Assembly (NCBI GenBank): GCA_015060685.1
Contig: SUXZ01000001.1
Span: forward strand, 186,001-250,000
Source of the DNA: Mediterranea massiliensis
GTDB taxonomy: Bacteria; Bacteroidota; Bacteroidia; Bacteroidales; Bacteroidaceae
Reading direction: 5' to 3'
DNA length: 64,000 bases
The notes beneath the pieces were generated by a model. It was not told the origin of the DNA. It did not search any database and saw only the letters and a program-made list of their open reading frames with translations. Positions 53,823 through 63,066 of this stretch are shown piece by piece. The number at the start of each line of letters is the position of its first letter. The stretch's first letter is position 1. Made by a program: the position numbers and the translations under genes.

Positions 53823-54710
53823 ATGAATGGGTTAGTTTCTATTATTTCCATCAACTACAACGGACTGAAGGATACTTGCGCAATGATTGAATCGCTGAAG
53901 ATGCACGAAACGTATCCATACGAAGTGATTGTAGTGGACAACGGCTCGAAGCTGAACGAGGCGGAGGAGATAGCCAGGCGTTATCCGGAGGTAAAGACGG
54001 TGAGAAACGAAAACACCGGATTTGCCGGAGGAAACAATGTGGGACTGAAACTGGCTCAGGGGGAGTTTGTCTTCTTCCTGAACAACGATACGGAGATAAA
54101 AGAGCCGGTGCTGGAGAAACTGGTGGACAGACTGAAGGGGGATGAGCGGATAGGCGGTGTCTCGCCGATGATTTGCTTCTTCCATCAGCCCGACACACTG
54201 CAATTTGCCGGATTTACGGAGCTGACAGGCATTACGCTGCGAAACAGTTGCACCGGCTTCGGCGAGAAGGCCGATGGCTATCGGAAGGCTACTGAAACGG
54301 CGTCGCTACACGGAGCGGCGATGATGGTGCCGAAGCGAGTCATTGACGAGATGGGAACGATGACGGAGGTTTACTTCCTGTTCTACGAAGAGCTGGACTG
54401 GTCGGAACAAATCAAGCGGGGCGGCTACAAGCTGTGGTACGAGCCGGCAGCAACCATCTATCATAAGGAGGGACAAACGGCGAAGAAAGGTAGTCCGATG
54501 CGTGAGTTTTACCTGTCCAGAGCGCGAGTGCTGTTTGCCCGACGCAACCGATTCGGTTGGCGCAAGTGGCTGTGCTGCACTTACCTGATGAGCATTGCAG
54601 CACCGAAGAAGGCGCTGCTCTACTTGCTGAAAGGCGAAGGCCGACTGGCCTGGGCTGTGCTGAAAGGCTCGTGGAAGGGGCTATTCATGATGGTAGGGGC
54701 CACCGTGTAG
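53823..54710 (+). CDS. Family 2 glycosyltransferase (rhamnosyltransferase-like)
   Basis: 295 residues from the ATG at 53823, eight bases after the helicase stop. GT-A marks: SIISINYNGLKDT, VVDNGSKLNEA, GFAGGNNVGLK, FFLNNDTEIKE and the catalytic-base region YEELDWSEQIKRGGY. Closest in pattern to WcaA/WbbL-type rhamnosyl or galactosyl transferases. The long frame farther upstream lies wholly inside the helicase gene and is not coding. The 3' end overlaps rlmH by 30 bases on the opposite strand. Confidence 0.88.
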   Translation: MNGLVSIISINYNGLKDTCAMIESLKMHETYPYEVIVVDNGSKLNEAEEIARRYPEVKTVRNENTGFAGGNNVGLKLAQGEFVFFLNNDTEIKEPVLEKLVDRLKGDERIGGVSPMICFFHQPDTLQFAGFTELTGITLRNSCTGFGEKADGYRKATETASLHGAAMMVPKRVIDEMGTMTEVYFLFYEELDWSEQIKRGGYKLWYEPAATIYHKEGQTAKKGSPMREFYLSRARVLFARRNRFGWRKWLCCTYLMSIAAPKKALLYLLKGEGRLAWAVLKGSWKGLFMMVGATV

Positions 54711-55154
54711 GATGTTCATGGCGCGGTAGAGCTGCTCTACAAAAATCAAGCGAACCATCTGGTGTGAGAAGGTCATGCGCGAAAGGGAAATCTTTTCGTG
54801 AGCGGCGGCATATACCTTCTGCGAAAAGCCGTAGGGACCGCCGATGATGAAGACAAGACGCTTGTTTACGCTGTTCATCTTCTTCTCCATGTAGCCGGCA
54901 AACTCTACGGAGCGCATCTCTCGCCCACCCTCGTCCAGCAGCACAACTACATCGCCGGGTTGCAGCGACTTCAATATCAGCTCGCCCTCCTTCTCTTTCT
55001 GTACCTCTTCCGACAGGCTTTTGGTGTTCTTCAACTCGGGAATCACTTCCATATCGAACGACAGGTAGCGGCGGGTGCGCTGAACATATTCATTGATGGC
55101 GGTTACAAAATAGGGCTCAACGGTGCGGCCTACGACTAAGAGTGTTGTCTTCAT
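54681..55154 (-). CDS. rlmH: 23S rRNA (pseudouridine(1915)-N3)-methyltransferase
   Basis: 157 residues from the ATG at 55154, the usual length; an upstream in-frame codon at 55205 is not needed. SPOUT-fold dimer that methylates pseudouridine 1915 in the 50S decoding-facing helix 69. Marks: MKTTLLVVGRT, VVLLDEGGREMRSVEFA, FIIGGPYGF and the C-terminal RAMNILHGGPYHHE. Convergent overlap with the glycosyltransferase gene. Confidence 0.95.
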   Translation of the reverse strand: MKTTLLVVGRTVEPYFVTAINEYVQRTRRYLSFDMEVIPELKNTKSLSEEVQKEKEGELILKSLQPGDVVVLLDEGGREMRSVEFAGYMEKKMNSVNKRLVFIIGGPYGFSQKVYAAAHEKISLSRMTFSHQMVRLIFVEQLYRAMNILHGGPYHHE

Positions 55155-55223
55155 ATCTACACGCAATACATAAAAGTTTGCACAAAAATAGGCATTTTTT
55201 CCCATCTATATAAAGAAAAGCCG

Positions 55224-55231
55224 TATCTTTG
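55224..55231 (+). promoter_or_regulatory. Promoter of nadC
   Basis: TATCTTTG, exact TAnnTTTG box, 27 bases before the nadC start at 55259. Confidence 0.6.
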
Positions 55232-55258
55232 TGTCATCAATACTTAATAGATTTAAAG

Positions 55259-56107
55259 ATGAATACAGAACAAGAATTGATTGACAGACTGATTGACTTG
55301 TCGTTTGCCGAAGATATAGGCGATGGTGACCATACTACGTTGTCCAGTATTCCGGCTACTGCCATGGGAAAATCGAAACTGCTTATTAAGGAAGCGGGTA
55401 TCCTGGCCGGTATTGAAATTGCAAAAGAGGTGTTCCACCGATTCGACCCCGAAATGCAAGTGGAGGTGTTTATCGAAGATGGCGCCGAAGTGAAGCCGGG
55501 AGATGTAGCAATGATTGTGAGCGGACGAGTGCAATCGCTGTTGCAAACCGAACGCTTGATGCTGAACATTATGCAACGCATGAGCGGTATTGCTACCATG
55601 ACACGCAAGTATGCCGACCGACTGAAAGGTACCAACACTCGCGTACTGGATACACGCAAGACTACTCCGGGTATGCGCATCCTGGAGAAGATGGCGGTAA
55701 AGATTGGCGGCGGCGTGAACCATCGCATCGGCTTGTTCGACATGATTCTGCTGAAGGATAATCACGTGGATTTTGCAGGGGGCATAGACAAAGCTATCTT
55801 GCGCGCTAAAGAGTATTGCAAGGAAAAAGGCAAGGATTTGAAGATTGAGATTGAAGTGAGAAACTTCGACGAACTGCAACAGGTGCTCGACCTGGGCGGT
55901 GTGGACAGAATTATGTTTGATAACTTCACACCGGAGATGACTCGCAAAGCCGTTGAGATGGTTGCCGGACGATATGAAACTGAATCGTCGGGAGGCATTA
56001 CCTTCGATACGTTGCGCGACTATGCCGAGTGCGGCGTGGACTTCATTTCGGTAGGTGCGCTCACCCACTCTGTGATGGGATTGGATATGAGCTTCAAGGC
56101 TGTGTAA
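55259..56107 (+). CDS. nadC: Nicotinate-nucleotide pyrophosphorylase (carboxylating)
   Basis: 282 residues from the ATG at 55259. Converts quinolinate and PRPP to nicotinate mononucleotide in de novo NAD synthesis; cytosolic. Marks: EDIGDGDHTT, TERLMLNIMQRMSGIAT, DTRKTTPGMR, KDNHVDFAGG and the C-terminal SSGGITFDTLRDYAECGVDFISVGALTHS. Single gene with its own promoter and terminator; nadA/nadB are not adjacent. Confidence 0.95.
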   Translation: MNTEQELIDRLIDLSFAEDIGDGDHTTLSSIPATAMGKSKLLIKEAGILAGIEIAKEVFHRFDPEMQVEVFIEDGAEVKPGDVAMIVSGRVQSLLQTERLMLNIMQRMSGIATMTRKYADRLKGTNTRVLDTRKTTPGMRILEKMAVKIGGGVNHRIGLFDMILLKDNHVDFAGGIDKAILRAKEYCKEKGKDLKIEIEVRNFDELQQVLDLGGVDRIMFDNFTPEMTRKAVEMVAGRYETESSGGITFDTLRDYAECGVDFISVGALTHSVMGLDMSFKAV

Positions 56108-56125
56108 ATGGTGCTTATAGATACT

Positions 56126-56158
56126 AAAAAGGTGCGAAATTAATTCGCACCTTTTTTT
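56126..56158 (+). terminator. Terminator of nadC
   Basis: AAAGGTGCGAAT and ATTCGCACCTTT with a two-base loop, followed by T; a near-perfect hairpin. Confidence 0.85.
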
Positions 56159-56179
56159 ATTCACTAACTTACTACCACA

Positions 56180-57661
56180 CTAACTCACTAACTCCTTCAC
56201 AGTTTCCAACATACCCTTTTCTTGGATATCGTTCAAGAAGCCGGTTACCATATCGGTAAGACCAGGGATAGTGTTCAAATCGCCGTGTTCGCCCCAGATA
56301 AGTTCTTTGGCAGCCAATACGCCTTCGGCTACGCGACGGGTATCTCCGGTAGCCCAAAGCTCGGTGAGCAGTTGCATGATTTCGGGAGCATCGTTCGGAA
56401 CAATCTCTGCACCGTCGGCACGCACACCGCCTTTATAATAAGTGATGATAGCAGCCAAGCCAAGTACCAATCCCTTGGGAAGTTCGCCTTTACGTTCGAG
56501 GTAAATCTTCACGCCGGGGAGGTCGCGAGTCTGATATTTGGGGAATGAGTTCAGCATGATGCTGGTTACCTGGTGCTCTACGTATGGATTGTCGAAGCGC
56601 TCGAGCACATCGGCGGCAAACTGCTTCAGCTCGTCCATCGGAAGATTAAGGGTTTGCATCAGCTCGTCGTATTGCACTTTGCGTACATACTTGCCCACTA
56701 CGGGATGGTTGCAAGCGTCGCGCACAATGTTGATGCCGCTCAAGTAGGCTACCGGCGAAAGAACGGTGTGAGGACCGTTGAGCAACGTAACTTTGCGTTC
56801 GTGATAGGGAGCTTCGCTTGGAGCGATAAGTACGTTCAAACCGGCTTTCTCGGCGGGGAACTCCTTGCGCAAGGCAGCGATAGACATGTTTTCGGGCTTC
56901 TCGATTACCCACAAGTGGAATACTTCGGCTTGTACTACCAAGTTGTCGGCATAGCAAACGCGCTTCTGGATGTCGGCAATCTCTTTGCGGGGGAAGCCTG
57001 GCACGATGCGGTCTACAAGCGTAGCGCAAACGTAGCAGTACTTGGTGAACCATGTCTTGAACTTTTCGTAGTCGGCACCGAAATCATCTTTCCAAAGCTC
57101 GATGTATTGGTAGATGCATTGCTTCAAGTGGTGGCCGTTGAGGAAGATAAGTTCGCAAGGCATAATGATAAGGCCTTTGCTCTTGTCGCCTTTGAACGTC
57201 TTGAAACGACGATAAAGCAACTGAGTGAGCTTGCCAGGATATGAACTGGCCGGTGCATCGCTCAACTTGCACGAAGGATCGAAGGCAATGCCGGCTTCGG
57301 TAGTGTTGGAGATGACGAAACGAATCTCCGGTTGGTCGGCCAACGCCATGAAGGCTGCGTTTTGCGAATAGGGATTCAGCGCACGGCTGATGCAATCGAT
57401 GCGAGTAAGGCTATTCACTACTTCGCCGTTCAAGCGTCCTTGCAAATTTACGTGATACATACAGTCTTGACCGTTAAGCCAATCTACCATACCGCGTTCG
57501 ATGGGTTGTACCACTACTACACTGCTGTTGAAGTCGGTACGTTGGTTCATGTTGTAGATAATCCAATCTACAAATGCACGCAGAAAGTTGCCTTCGCCGA
57601 ACTGGATAATGCGTTCGGGAGCCATAGCCTTGGGAGCTGTTTGCTTGTTTAAAGATTTCAT
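56180..57661 (-). CDS. uxaB: Tagaturonate reductase (altronate oxidoreductase)
   Basis: 493 residues, mannitol-dehydrogenase-fold enzyme that interconverts D-tagaturonate and D-altronate with NADH in galacturonate use. N-terminal IIQFGEGNFLRAFVDW, ISNTTEAGIAF, mid-protein CELIFLNGHHLKQCI and the Lys/His region IVRDACNHPVVGKYV (with KVQYDELMQT). It precedes the LacI gene's product in the catabolic set and is read from the LacI side: the LacI gene start is upstream and the two are 3 bases apart. uxaC lies divergently. Confidence 0.92.
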   Translation of the reverse strand: MKSLNKQTAPKAMAPERIIQFGEGNFLRAFVDWIIYNMNQRTDFNSSVVVVQPIERGMVDWLNGQDCMYHVNLQGRLNGEVVNSLTRIDCISRALNPYSQNAAFMALADQPEIRFVISNTTEAGIAFDPSCKLSDAPASSYPGKLTQLLYRRFKTFKGDKSKGLIIMPCELIFLNGHHLKQCIYQYIELWKDDFGADYEKFKTWFTKYCYVCATLVDRIVPGFPRKEIADIQKRVCYADNLVVQAEVFHLWVIEKPENMSIAALRKEFPAEKAGLNVLIAPSEAPYHERKVTLLNGPHTVLSPVAYLSGINIVRDACNHPVVGKYVRKVQYDELMQTLNLPMDELKQFAADVLERFDNPYVEHQVTSIMLNSFPKYQTRDLPGVKIYLERKGELPKGLVLGLAAIITYYKGGVRADGAEIVPNDAPEIMQLLTELWATGDTRRVAEGVLAAKELIWGEHGDLNTIPGLTDMVTGFLNDIQEKGMLETVKELVS

Positions 57662-57663
57662 AG

Positions 57664-58731
57664 TCAGTTTATTTCAAAATAAAAATCAATATTTTCTTTT
57701 ATCAATATGTCGATAGGCATGTATTTAATGCCTGGAACCGGTTGCTTGAATACCATGTGGTTGCAAAGCATCTTGATGCCGTTGTAGCCTTGCATACCGG
57801 GACGTTGTCCGATGAGGTAGTTCAAATGGTCGGATTTCAAATAGCGGATGTTGTCTTGAAGCAGGTCGTAACCTAACAGGCCGTTCATGCGGTGTCCGCG
57901 TTCGCAAAGGTAGCTTGCTACTTGATAAACGCGCGAGTTGAAGACGGCTCCAAGTGTAGATTTAGGATGTTTGGCAAAGTGGGAGTCGAGCAACTGGTAG
58001 TTGGCTTTGGCATCTGTCTTATCCAATACCAGTTCGTGGATAGTGAGCTTGTCGAAGGATTCGGACAAGTAGGTCATGAATCCTTCCAAACGGCGTTGCA
58101 TCTGGATTTCGGCAGGATTGTACTTCTGATTGTTCAAGATAAGCACTAACTCGTCGCCGGGCTGATAGCTACGCATCAGTATCTTGGAAGCGATGTATCC
58201 GCTTTGGAACGAGTCTTGACCAATGTAACTCAACGGTTGGCAGCCGGTTACGTTGAAGTCGATAAATACATAGGGCGTTTCCTGCTGGTCGAGGTATCCG
58301 GCCAGCTCTTGTGTCTCTTCCGTAAAGTTTGGAGCAATCAACACGGCATCGTATTTCTCTTCTCCATTCATCAGCTTCTGACATACGGATTCATACGATG
58401 ATTTGTCGCCGTGGCGATAGTTGATGAACGAAACATCTACATTGAACGGTTGCATTTCCAACGCAGCCCGCTCAATGCCTTGTGTAACCATGTGCCAGTA
58501 ATCGTTTTCGTGATATACCGGAATGATGCATACGATTTGGAAATGTTTCTTTGCTGCAAGGCCGATGGCAAACATGTTGGGGCGATAGTCGATGCTCTCC
58601 AGCACTTTTTCCACCTTCTCCCTACTCGACTTCGAAACATCACCGCGATTGTGAAGTACACGATCGACAGTGCCGGCAGATACGCCAGACATACGGGCAA
58701 TGTCTTTGATGGTATAGTTCTTCTTCTCCAT
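57664..58731 (-). CDS. LacI-family regulator of the hexuronate genes
   Basis: 355 residues: N-terminal helix-turn-helix with hinge (YTIKDIARMSGVSAGTVDRV, residues 6-25) and a periplasmic-binding-protein-like effector domain (about 65-355) related to sugar sensors. It is co-transcribed with uxaB and divergent from uxaC. An inverted repeat at 58808-58826 beside the uxaC promoter is a candidate operator. The likely effector is a uronate or its breakdown product. Confidence 0.9.
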   Translation of the reverse strand: MEKKNYTIKDIARMSGVSAGTVDRVLHNRGDVSKSSREKVEKVLESIDYRPNMFAIGLAAKKHFQIVCIIPVYHENDYWHMVTQGIERAALEMQPFNVDVSFINYRHGDKSSYESVCQKLMNGEEKYDAVLIAPNFTEETQELAGYLDQQETPYVFIDFNVTGCQPLSYIGQDSFQSGYIASKILMRSYQPGDELVLILNNQKYNPAEIQMQRRLEGFMTYLSESFDKLTIHELVLDKTDAKANYQLLDSHFAKHPKSTLGAVFNSRVYQVASYLCERGHRMNGLLGYDLLQDNIRYLKSDHLNYLIGQRPGMQGYNGIKMLCNHMVFKQPVPGIKYMPIDILIKENIDFYFEIN

Positions 58732-58799
58732 AACTTATACATTTGTGCTATTTCGACGGCAAATATACATATATTTTTGATGGAAAAAATATTTTTTTG

Positions 58800-58826
58800 T
58801 ACTTTTGTGTTCGATAACGGCGAACA
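58800..58826 (+). promoter_or_regulatory. uxaC promoter with overlapping inverted repeat
   Basis: TACTTTTG (58800-58807) with TTTTTG ending at 58779, 20 bases upstream, forms a Bacteroides promoter. TGTTCG (58808-58813) and CGAACA (58821-58826) form an inverted repeat just after the box, where a bound LacI protein would block the start of transcription. Confidence 0.6.
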
Positions 58827-58937
58827 AATGTGAATAAACCTTAATATAGTTGCAGATTGAAGATTATTGAAGAATAATGTGTATTTTTACACGCTGAAAA
58901 AGAATACGAATAAAACATTCATTAAAATATAAGACCT

Positions 58938-60344
58938 ATGAAAAAGTTTATGGACGAAAACTTCCTGCTGCAAAACGAAACTGCACAGAAGTTGTATCAC
59001 GAGCATGCGGCTAAAATGCCGATTATTGATTATCACTGTCACTTGATTCCGCAAATGGTGGCCGATGACTATCAATTCAAGTCGCTGACAGAAATTTGGC
59101 TCGGTGGCGACCACTACAAATGGAGAGCAATGCGTACAAACGGTGTGGACGAACGCTTCTGCACCGGAAAAGATACTACCGACTGGGAAAAGTTCGAAAA
59201 ATGGGCCGAAACAGTGCCTTATACGTTCAGAAACCCTCTCTATCACTGGACTCACTTGGAACTGAAAACAGCATTCGGCATCGAAAAGGTACTGAATCCG
59301 AAAACTGCCCGCGAAATTTACGAAGAGTGTAACGAGAAACTGAAACTTCCCGAATACTCGGCAAGAGGCATGATGAGAAGATACAACGTTGAGGTGGTTT
59401 GTACTACCGACGATCCTATCGACTCGCTGGAATATCACATCAAGACTCGCGAAAGCGGATTTGAAGTGAAGATGTTGCCTACTTGGAGACCAGACAAGGC
59501 AATGGCAGTGGAAAGTCCGACAGAATTCCGCGCTTATGTAGAGAAACTGGCCGAAGTGAGCGGTGTGAACATCAGCAACTTCGACGATATGATTGCTGCT
59601 TTGCGCAAGCGTCATGATTTCTTTGCCGAACAAGGTTGTAAACTCTCTGACCACGGTATCGAAGAGTTCTATGCCGAAGATTATAGCTATATGGAAATCA
59701 AGGCGATATTTAATAAGGTATATGGCGGTGCTACGTTGACTAAGGAGGAAATCCTGAAGTTCAAGAGCGCTATGCTGGTTATCTTTGGCGAAATGGATTG
59801 GGAAAAGGGTTGGACACAACAGTTCCACTACGGTGCTATCCGTAACAACAACAGCAAAATGTTCAAACTGTTAGGTCCTGATACAGGTTTCGATTCAATC
59901 GGCGAGTTTACTACAGCAAAGGCTATGGCCAAGTTCCTGGACAGACTGAACTCGGTAGGCAAACTGACCAAGACTATCCTCTACAACCTAAATCCTTGTG
60001 CTAACGAAGTAATCGCTACTATGTTGGGTAACTTCCAGGATGGTACGGTTCCCGGAAAGATTCAATTCGGTTCGGGATGGTGGTTCCTGGATCAAAAAGA
60101 CGGCATGACCAAGCAGATGAATGCATTGTCGGTATTGGGATTGCTTAGCCGATTTGTTGGTATGTTGACCGACTCTCGCTCGTTCCTCTCTTATCCTCGT
60201 CACGAATACTTCCGTCGTACATTGTGTAACCTCGTTGGTACTGATGTGGAAAACGGAGAAATTCCTTGCGAAGAGATGGAACGCATCAACCAAATGATTG
60301 AGGACATCAGCTACAATAACGCAAAGAAGTTCTTTAACTTTTAA
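58938..60344 (+). CDS. uxaC: Glucuronate (uronate) isomerase
   Basis: 468 residues, amidohydrolase-fold zinc enzyme converting D-glucuronate to fructuronate and D-galacturonate to tagaturonate. Metal-binding PIIDYHCHLIPQ near residue 35, VVCTTDDPIDSLEYH, LPTWRPDKAM, and the C-terminal LTDSRSFLSYPRHEYFRR. Divergent from uxaB and LacI; it precedes a transporter by 114 bases. Together they form the first two steps of uronate breakdown. Confidence 0.95.
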   Translation: MKKFMDENFLLQNETAQKLYHEHAAKMPIIDYHCHLIPQMVADDYQFKSLTEIWLGGDHYKWRAMRTNGVDERFCTGKDTTDWEKFEKWAETVPYTFRNPLYHWTHLELKTAFGIEKVLNPKTAREIYEECNEKLKLPEYSARGMMRRYNVEVVCTTDDPIDSLEYHIKTRESGFEVKMLPTWRPDKAMAVESPTEFRAYVEKLAEVSGVNISNFDDMIAALRKRHDFFAEQGCKLSDHGIEEFYAEDYSYMEIKAIFNKVYGGATLTKEEILKFKSAMLVIFGEMDWEKGWTQQFHYGAIRNNNSKMFKLLGPDTGFDSIGEFTTAKAMAKFLDRLNSVGKLTKTILYNLNPCANEVIATMLGNFQDGTVPGKIQFGSGWWFLDQKDGMTKQMNALSVLGLLSRFVGMLTDSRSFLSYPRHEYFRRTLCNLVGTDVENGEIPCEEMERINQMIEDISYNNAKKFFNF

Positions 60345-60458
60345 CCGATAGCTTTTTGCTACGTTGATACGAACGGGCTATGGCCGATAAGCGCGCATCT
60401 TGATACACACTTACAGCTGTAGCTCGTTTTTTTATGAATATAAAATACGTTTTTCCGA

Positions 60459-61838
60459 ATGACAAAGAAACAAACCACTACTCAAAAATTCAGTAGAGCT
60501 TTCTGGGTGTCGAACGTTGTGGAAATGTTCGAGCGAATGGCTTACTATGGTGTATTCATCGTACTGACTATCTACTTATCCAACATCTTGGGATTTAACG
60601 ACTTTGAAGCAAGTATGATTTCGGGACTCTTCTCGGGAGGTCTTTACCTGCTTCCAATCTTCTCGGGAGCTTATGCCGACAAGATCGGGTTCCGCAAATC
60701 AATGTTGCTGGCTTTCAGCTTGCTTACCATAGGCTATACAGGCTTGGGTGTACTTCCTACCCTACTCGAATCGGCCGGATTGGTAACATATGGCGATCCT
60801 ACACAATTCACCGGATTGACTACAAGCTCCAACCGTTGGCTCATTGTTCCTATCCTGATGCTGATTATGGTGGGCGGCTCGTTTATCAAATCGGTTATCA
60901 CCGGTTCAATCGCCAAGGAGACTACCGAAGAGAATCGTGCAAAGGGATACTCTATCTTCTACATGATTGTAAACTTGGGTGCTTTTACCGGCAAGACGGT
61001 TATCGATCCGTTGCGCGATGCTATCGGCACTCATGCCTACATCTACATCAACTATTTCTCGGCTTTCATGACGCTGATGGCTTTGGTTGCCGTTTTCTTC
61101 TTCTATAAATCGGTGCATACTGCCGGACAAGGAAAGAGCATGAACGAGATTGCAAAAGGCTTGGTGCGTATCTGTACAAACGGTCGCTTGTTGATGCTGA
61201 TTCTTATCGTAACCGGCTTCTGGATGGTTCAACAACAGCTTTATGCTACGATGCCGAAGTATGTTATCCGTATGGCTGGCGAAACGGCTAAACCAGGCTG
61301 GATTGCTAACGTAAATCCGTTTGTTGTGTTCTGCTGCGTAAGCTTTGTAACCAGAATCATGGCCAAGCGAAGTGCTATCACTTCCATGAACATCGGTATG
61401 TTCCTGATTCCTGTTTCTGCTATGTTGATGGCTTGCGGCAACATCTTCGAAAGCGAACTGATTACCGGTATCAGCAACATTACCGTCATGATGATTCTGG
61501 GTATTGTTGTGCAAGCGTTGGCCGAGTGCTTCATTTCTCCCCGCTATCTGGAGTATTTCTCTTTGCAGGCTCCTAAGGGCGAAGAAGGCCTCTATTTAGG
61601 ATTCAGTCACTTGCACTCTTTCCTTTCATCGATATTCGGATTCGGTATTGCCGGTGTATTGCTGACTAAATATTGTCCCGACCCGGTATTGTTCGAAACG
61701 CACGAAGCATGGCAGGCAGCAAGTGCCAATGCTCACTATATTTGGTATTACTTTGCCGCTATCGGATTGATAGCTGCTTTCGCATTGTTATTATTTGCCA
61801 AAATAACCCAATCCATCGATAAAAAGAGTCAAGCATAA
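60459..61838 (+). CDS. MFS transporter (POT/PTR2-like)
   Basis: 459 residues, 12-14 helices, inner membrane. The opening VVEMFERMAYYGVFIVLTIYL contains the ExFERxxYYG motif of the proton-coupled oligopeptide (POT) branch, but parts of the C-terminal half differ from classical peptide carriers. Position directly after uxaC suggests it takes up uronates or short uronate-containing compounds (inference). Confidence 0.85.
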   Translation: MTKKQTTTQKFSRAFWVSNVVEMFERMAYYGVFIVLTIYLSNILGFNDFEASMISGLFSGGLYLLPIFSGAYADKIGFRKSMLLAFSLLTIGYTGLGVLPTLLESAGLVTYGDPTQFTGLTTSSNRWLIVPILMLIMVGGSFIKSVITGSIAKETTEENRAKGYSIFYMIVNLGAFTGKTVIDPLRDAIGTHAYIYINYFSAFMTLMALVAVFFFYKSVHTAGQGKSMNEIAKGLVRICTNGRLLMLILIVTGFWMVQQQLYATMPKYVIRMAGETAKPGWIANVNPFVVFCCVSFVTRIMAKRSAITSMNIGMFLIPVSAMLMACGNIFESELITGISNITVMMILGIVVQALAECFISPRYLEYFSLQAPKGEEGLYLGFSHLHSFLSSIFGFGIAGVLLTKYCPDPVLFETHEAWQAASANAHYIWYYFAAIGLIAAFALLLFAKITQSIDKKSQA

Positions 61839-61861
61839 GACTTTTTATAGCATATTTTAAT

Positions 61862-61869
61862 TACCTTTG
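61862..61869 (+). promoter_or_regulatory. Promoter of the metallo-hydrolase gene
   Basis: TACCTTTG, exact TAnnTTTG box, followed by an imperfect GCCG...CGGC hairpin before the start at 61927. Confidence 0.5.
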
Positions 61870-61926
61870 CCGTCGCTTTGCTGAGAAGTGGCGGCATTTT
61901 TATATTTAGACGGAAATTACTATTAA

Positions 61927-62733
61927 ATGAAAATACGATTTATAAGTCTGGCAAGCGGTAGTAGCGGTAATTGCTATTACTTAGGCACAGAAACATATGG
62001 CATACTAATTGATGCAGGCATCCCCTCGCGCACCATACGGAAAACGTTGAAGGAGTTTGGTATCGGTATCGAAACCATTCGAGGCATATTCATTACACAC
62101 GACCATGCCGATCATATCAAAGCCGTTGGTGGATTGGGTGAAAAGTTACTTATTCCTATTTATGCTACTCGTGAGGTTCACAATGGCATCAACAAAAGTT
62201 ATTGTATGACCGAGAAACTGACATCCAAATCGGTCAGATACATCGAGAAGCAACAGCCCATGCAACTGGAAGACTTTACCATCGAAGCATTCGAAGTGCC
62301 GCACGATGGAACAGACAACGTAGGATATTGCATTGAAGTGGACGGAAAGGTATTCTCTTTCCTTACCGACTTGGGAGAGATTACTCCAACAGCAGCAAAC
62401 TATATTCAGAAGGCCAACTACTTGATTATAGAAGCCAACTACGACGAAGAGATGTTGCGTATGGGAACATATCCTCCCTACTTGAAGGAGCGGATTAAAA
62501 GTGCTACCGGACACATGTGCAACACTGATACAGCCGACTTCCTTGCGGAAAACATCGAGGAACATCTGAAACATATCTGGCTTTGCCATTTAAGCAAAGA
62601 CAACAATCATCCGGAGTTGGCATACAAAACCGTTGAATGGAAACTTCGTCAGAAGGGAATTATCCCTGGAAAAGATGTGCAATTATGTGCGCTGAAACGT
62701 ACAACGCCTTCCGAAATGTACGAATTTGAATAA
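61927..62733 (+). CDS. Metallo-beta-lactamase-fold hydrolase (YycJ/WalJ-like)
   Basis: 268 residues. Opening FISLASGSSGNCYYLGTE, metal site FITHDHADHIKAVGG, later VPHDGTDNVGY, SFLTDLGEIT and HLSKDNNHPELA. This is the widespread YycJ group, believed to act on DNA or RNA ends; function in Bacteroides is not defined. Own promoter, upstream of tRNA-Lys. Confidence 0.88.
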   Translation: MKIRFISLASGSSGNCYYLGTETYGILIDAGIPSRTIRKTLKEFGIGIETIRGIFITHDHADHIKAVGGLGEKLLIPIYATREVHNGINKSYCMTEKLTSKSVRYIEKQQPMQLEDFTIEAFEVPHDGTDNVGYCIEVDGKVFSFLTDLGEITPTAANYIQKANYLIIEANYDEEMLRMGTYPPYLKERIKSATGHMCNTDTADFLAENIEEHLKHIWLCHLSKDNNHPELAYKTVEWKLRQKGIIPGKDVQLCALKRTTPSEMYEFE

Positions 62734-62769
62734 AAAATGCCCATTTAATCGAAAAAAAACGAATAATCG

Positions 62770-62800
62770 TTTGCAAATATAAAATAAAGCACTACCTTTG
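62770..62800 (+). promoter_or_regulatory. Promoter of tRNA-Lys
   Basis: TTTG (62770-62773), 19 bases, TACCTTTG (62793-62800): a perfect Bacteroides promoter, 18 bases before the tRNA. Confidence 0.8.
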
Positions 62801-62818
62801 CACCCGCAATCAGCTAAT

Positions 62819-62891
62819 GCACTCTTAGCTCAGTTGGTAGAGCAACTGACTCTTAATCAGTGGGTCCAGGGTTCGAATCCCTGAGAGTGTA
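62819..62891 (+). tRNA. tRNA-Lys (CTT)
   Basis: 73 bases. Acceptor GCACTCT pairs with AGAGTGT (one G-T), D-arm AGCTCAGTTGGTAGAGCA, anticodon stem-loop ACTGA CTCTTAA TCAGT with anticodon CTT, T-arm CAGGGTTCGAATCCCTG, discriminator A. CCA is not encoded. Confidence 0.95.
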
Positions 62892-62892
62892 C

Positions 62893-62922
62893 AAAAGCCG
62901 GACAGAAATGTTCGGCTTTTTT
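62893..62922 (+). terminator. Terminator of tRNA-Lys
   Basis: AAAAGCCG and CGGCTTTT pair around GACAGAAATGTT and lead into a T run. Confidence 0.85.
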
Positions 62923-63018
62923 GTTTTTATAACTTTCTGAAAATCCTCCATCAGAAGCACAATAAATACAAAACATTATTTTTCCTTTAGAATAGCTTGA
63001 CAATTCATATTATTTTGT

Positions 63019-63026
63019 TACTTTTG
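63019..63026 (+). promoter_or_regulatory. Promoter of the DUF3332 gene
   Basis: TACTTTTG with TTG at 62997-62999, 19 bases apart; a full Bacteroides promoter 40 bases before the start. Confidence 0.7.
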
Positions 63027-63066
63027 CAAACATAACGTAATATTAACACTTTATTTTTTTGATGTT

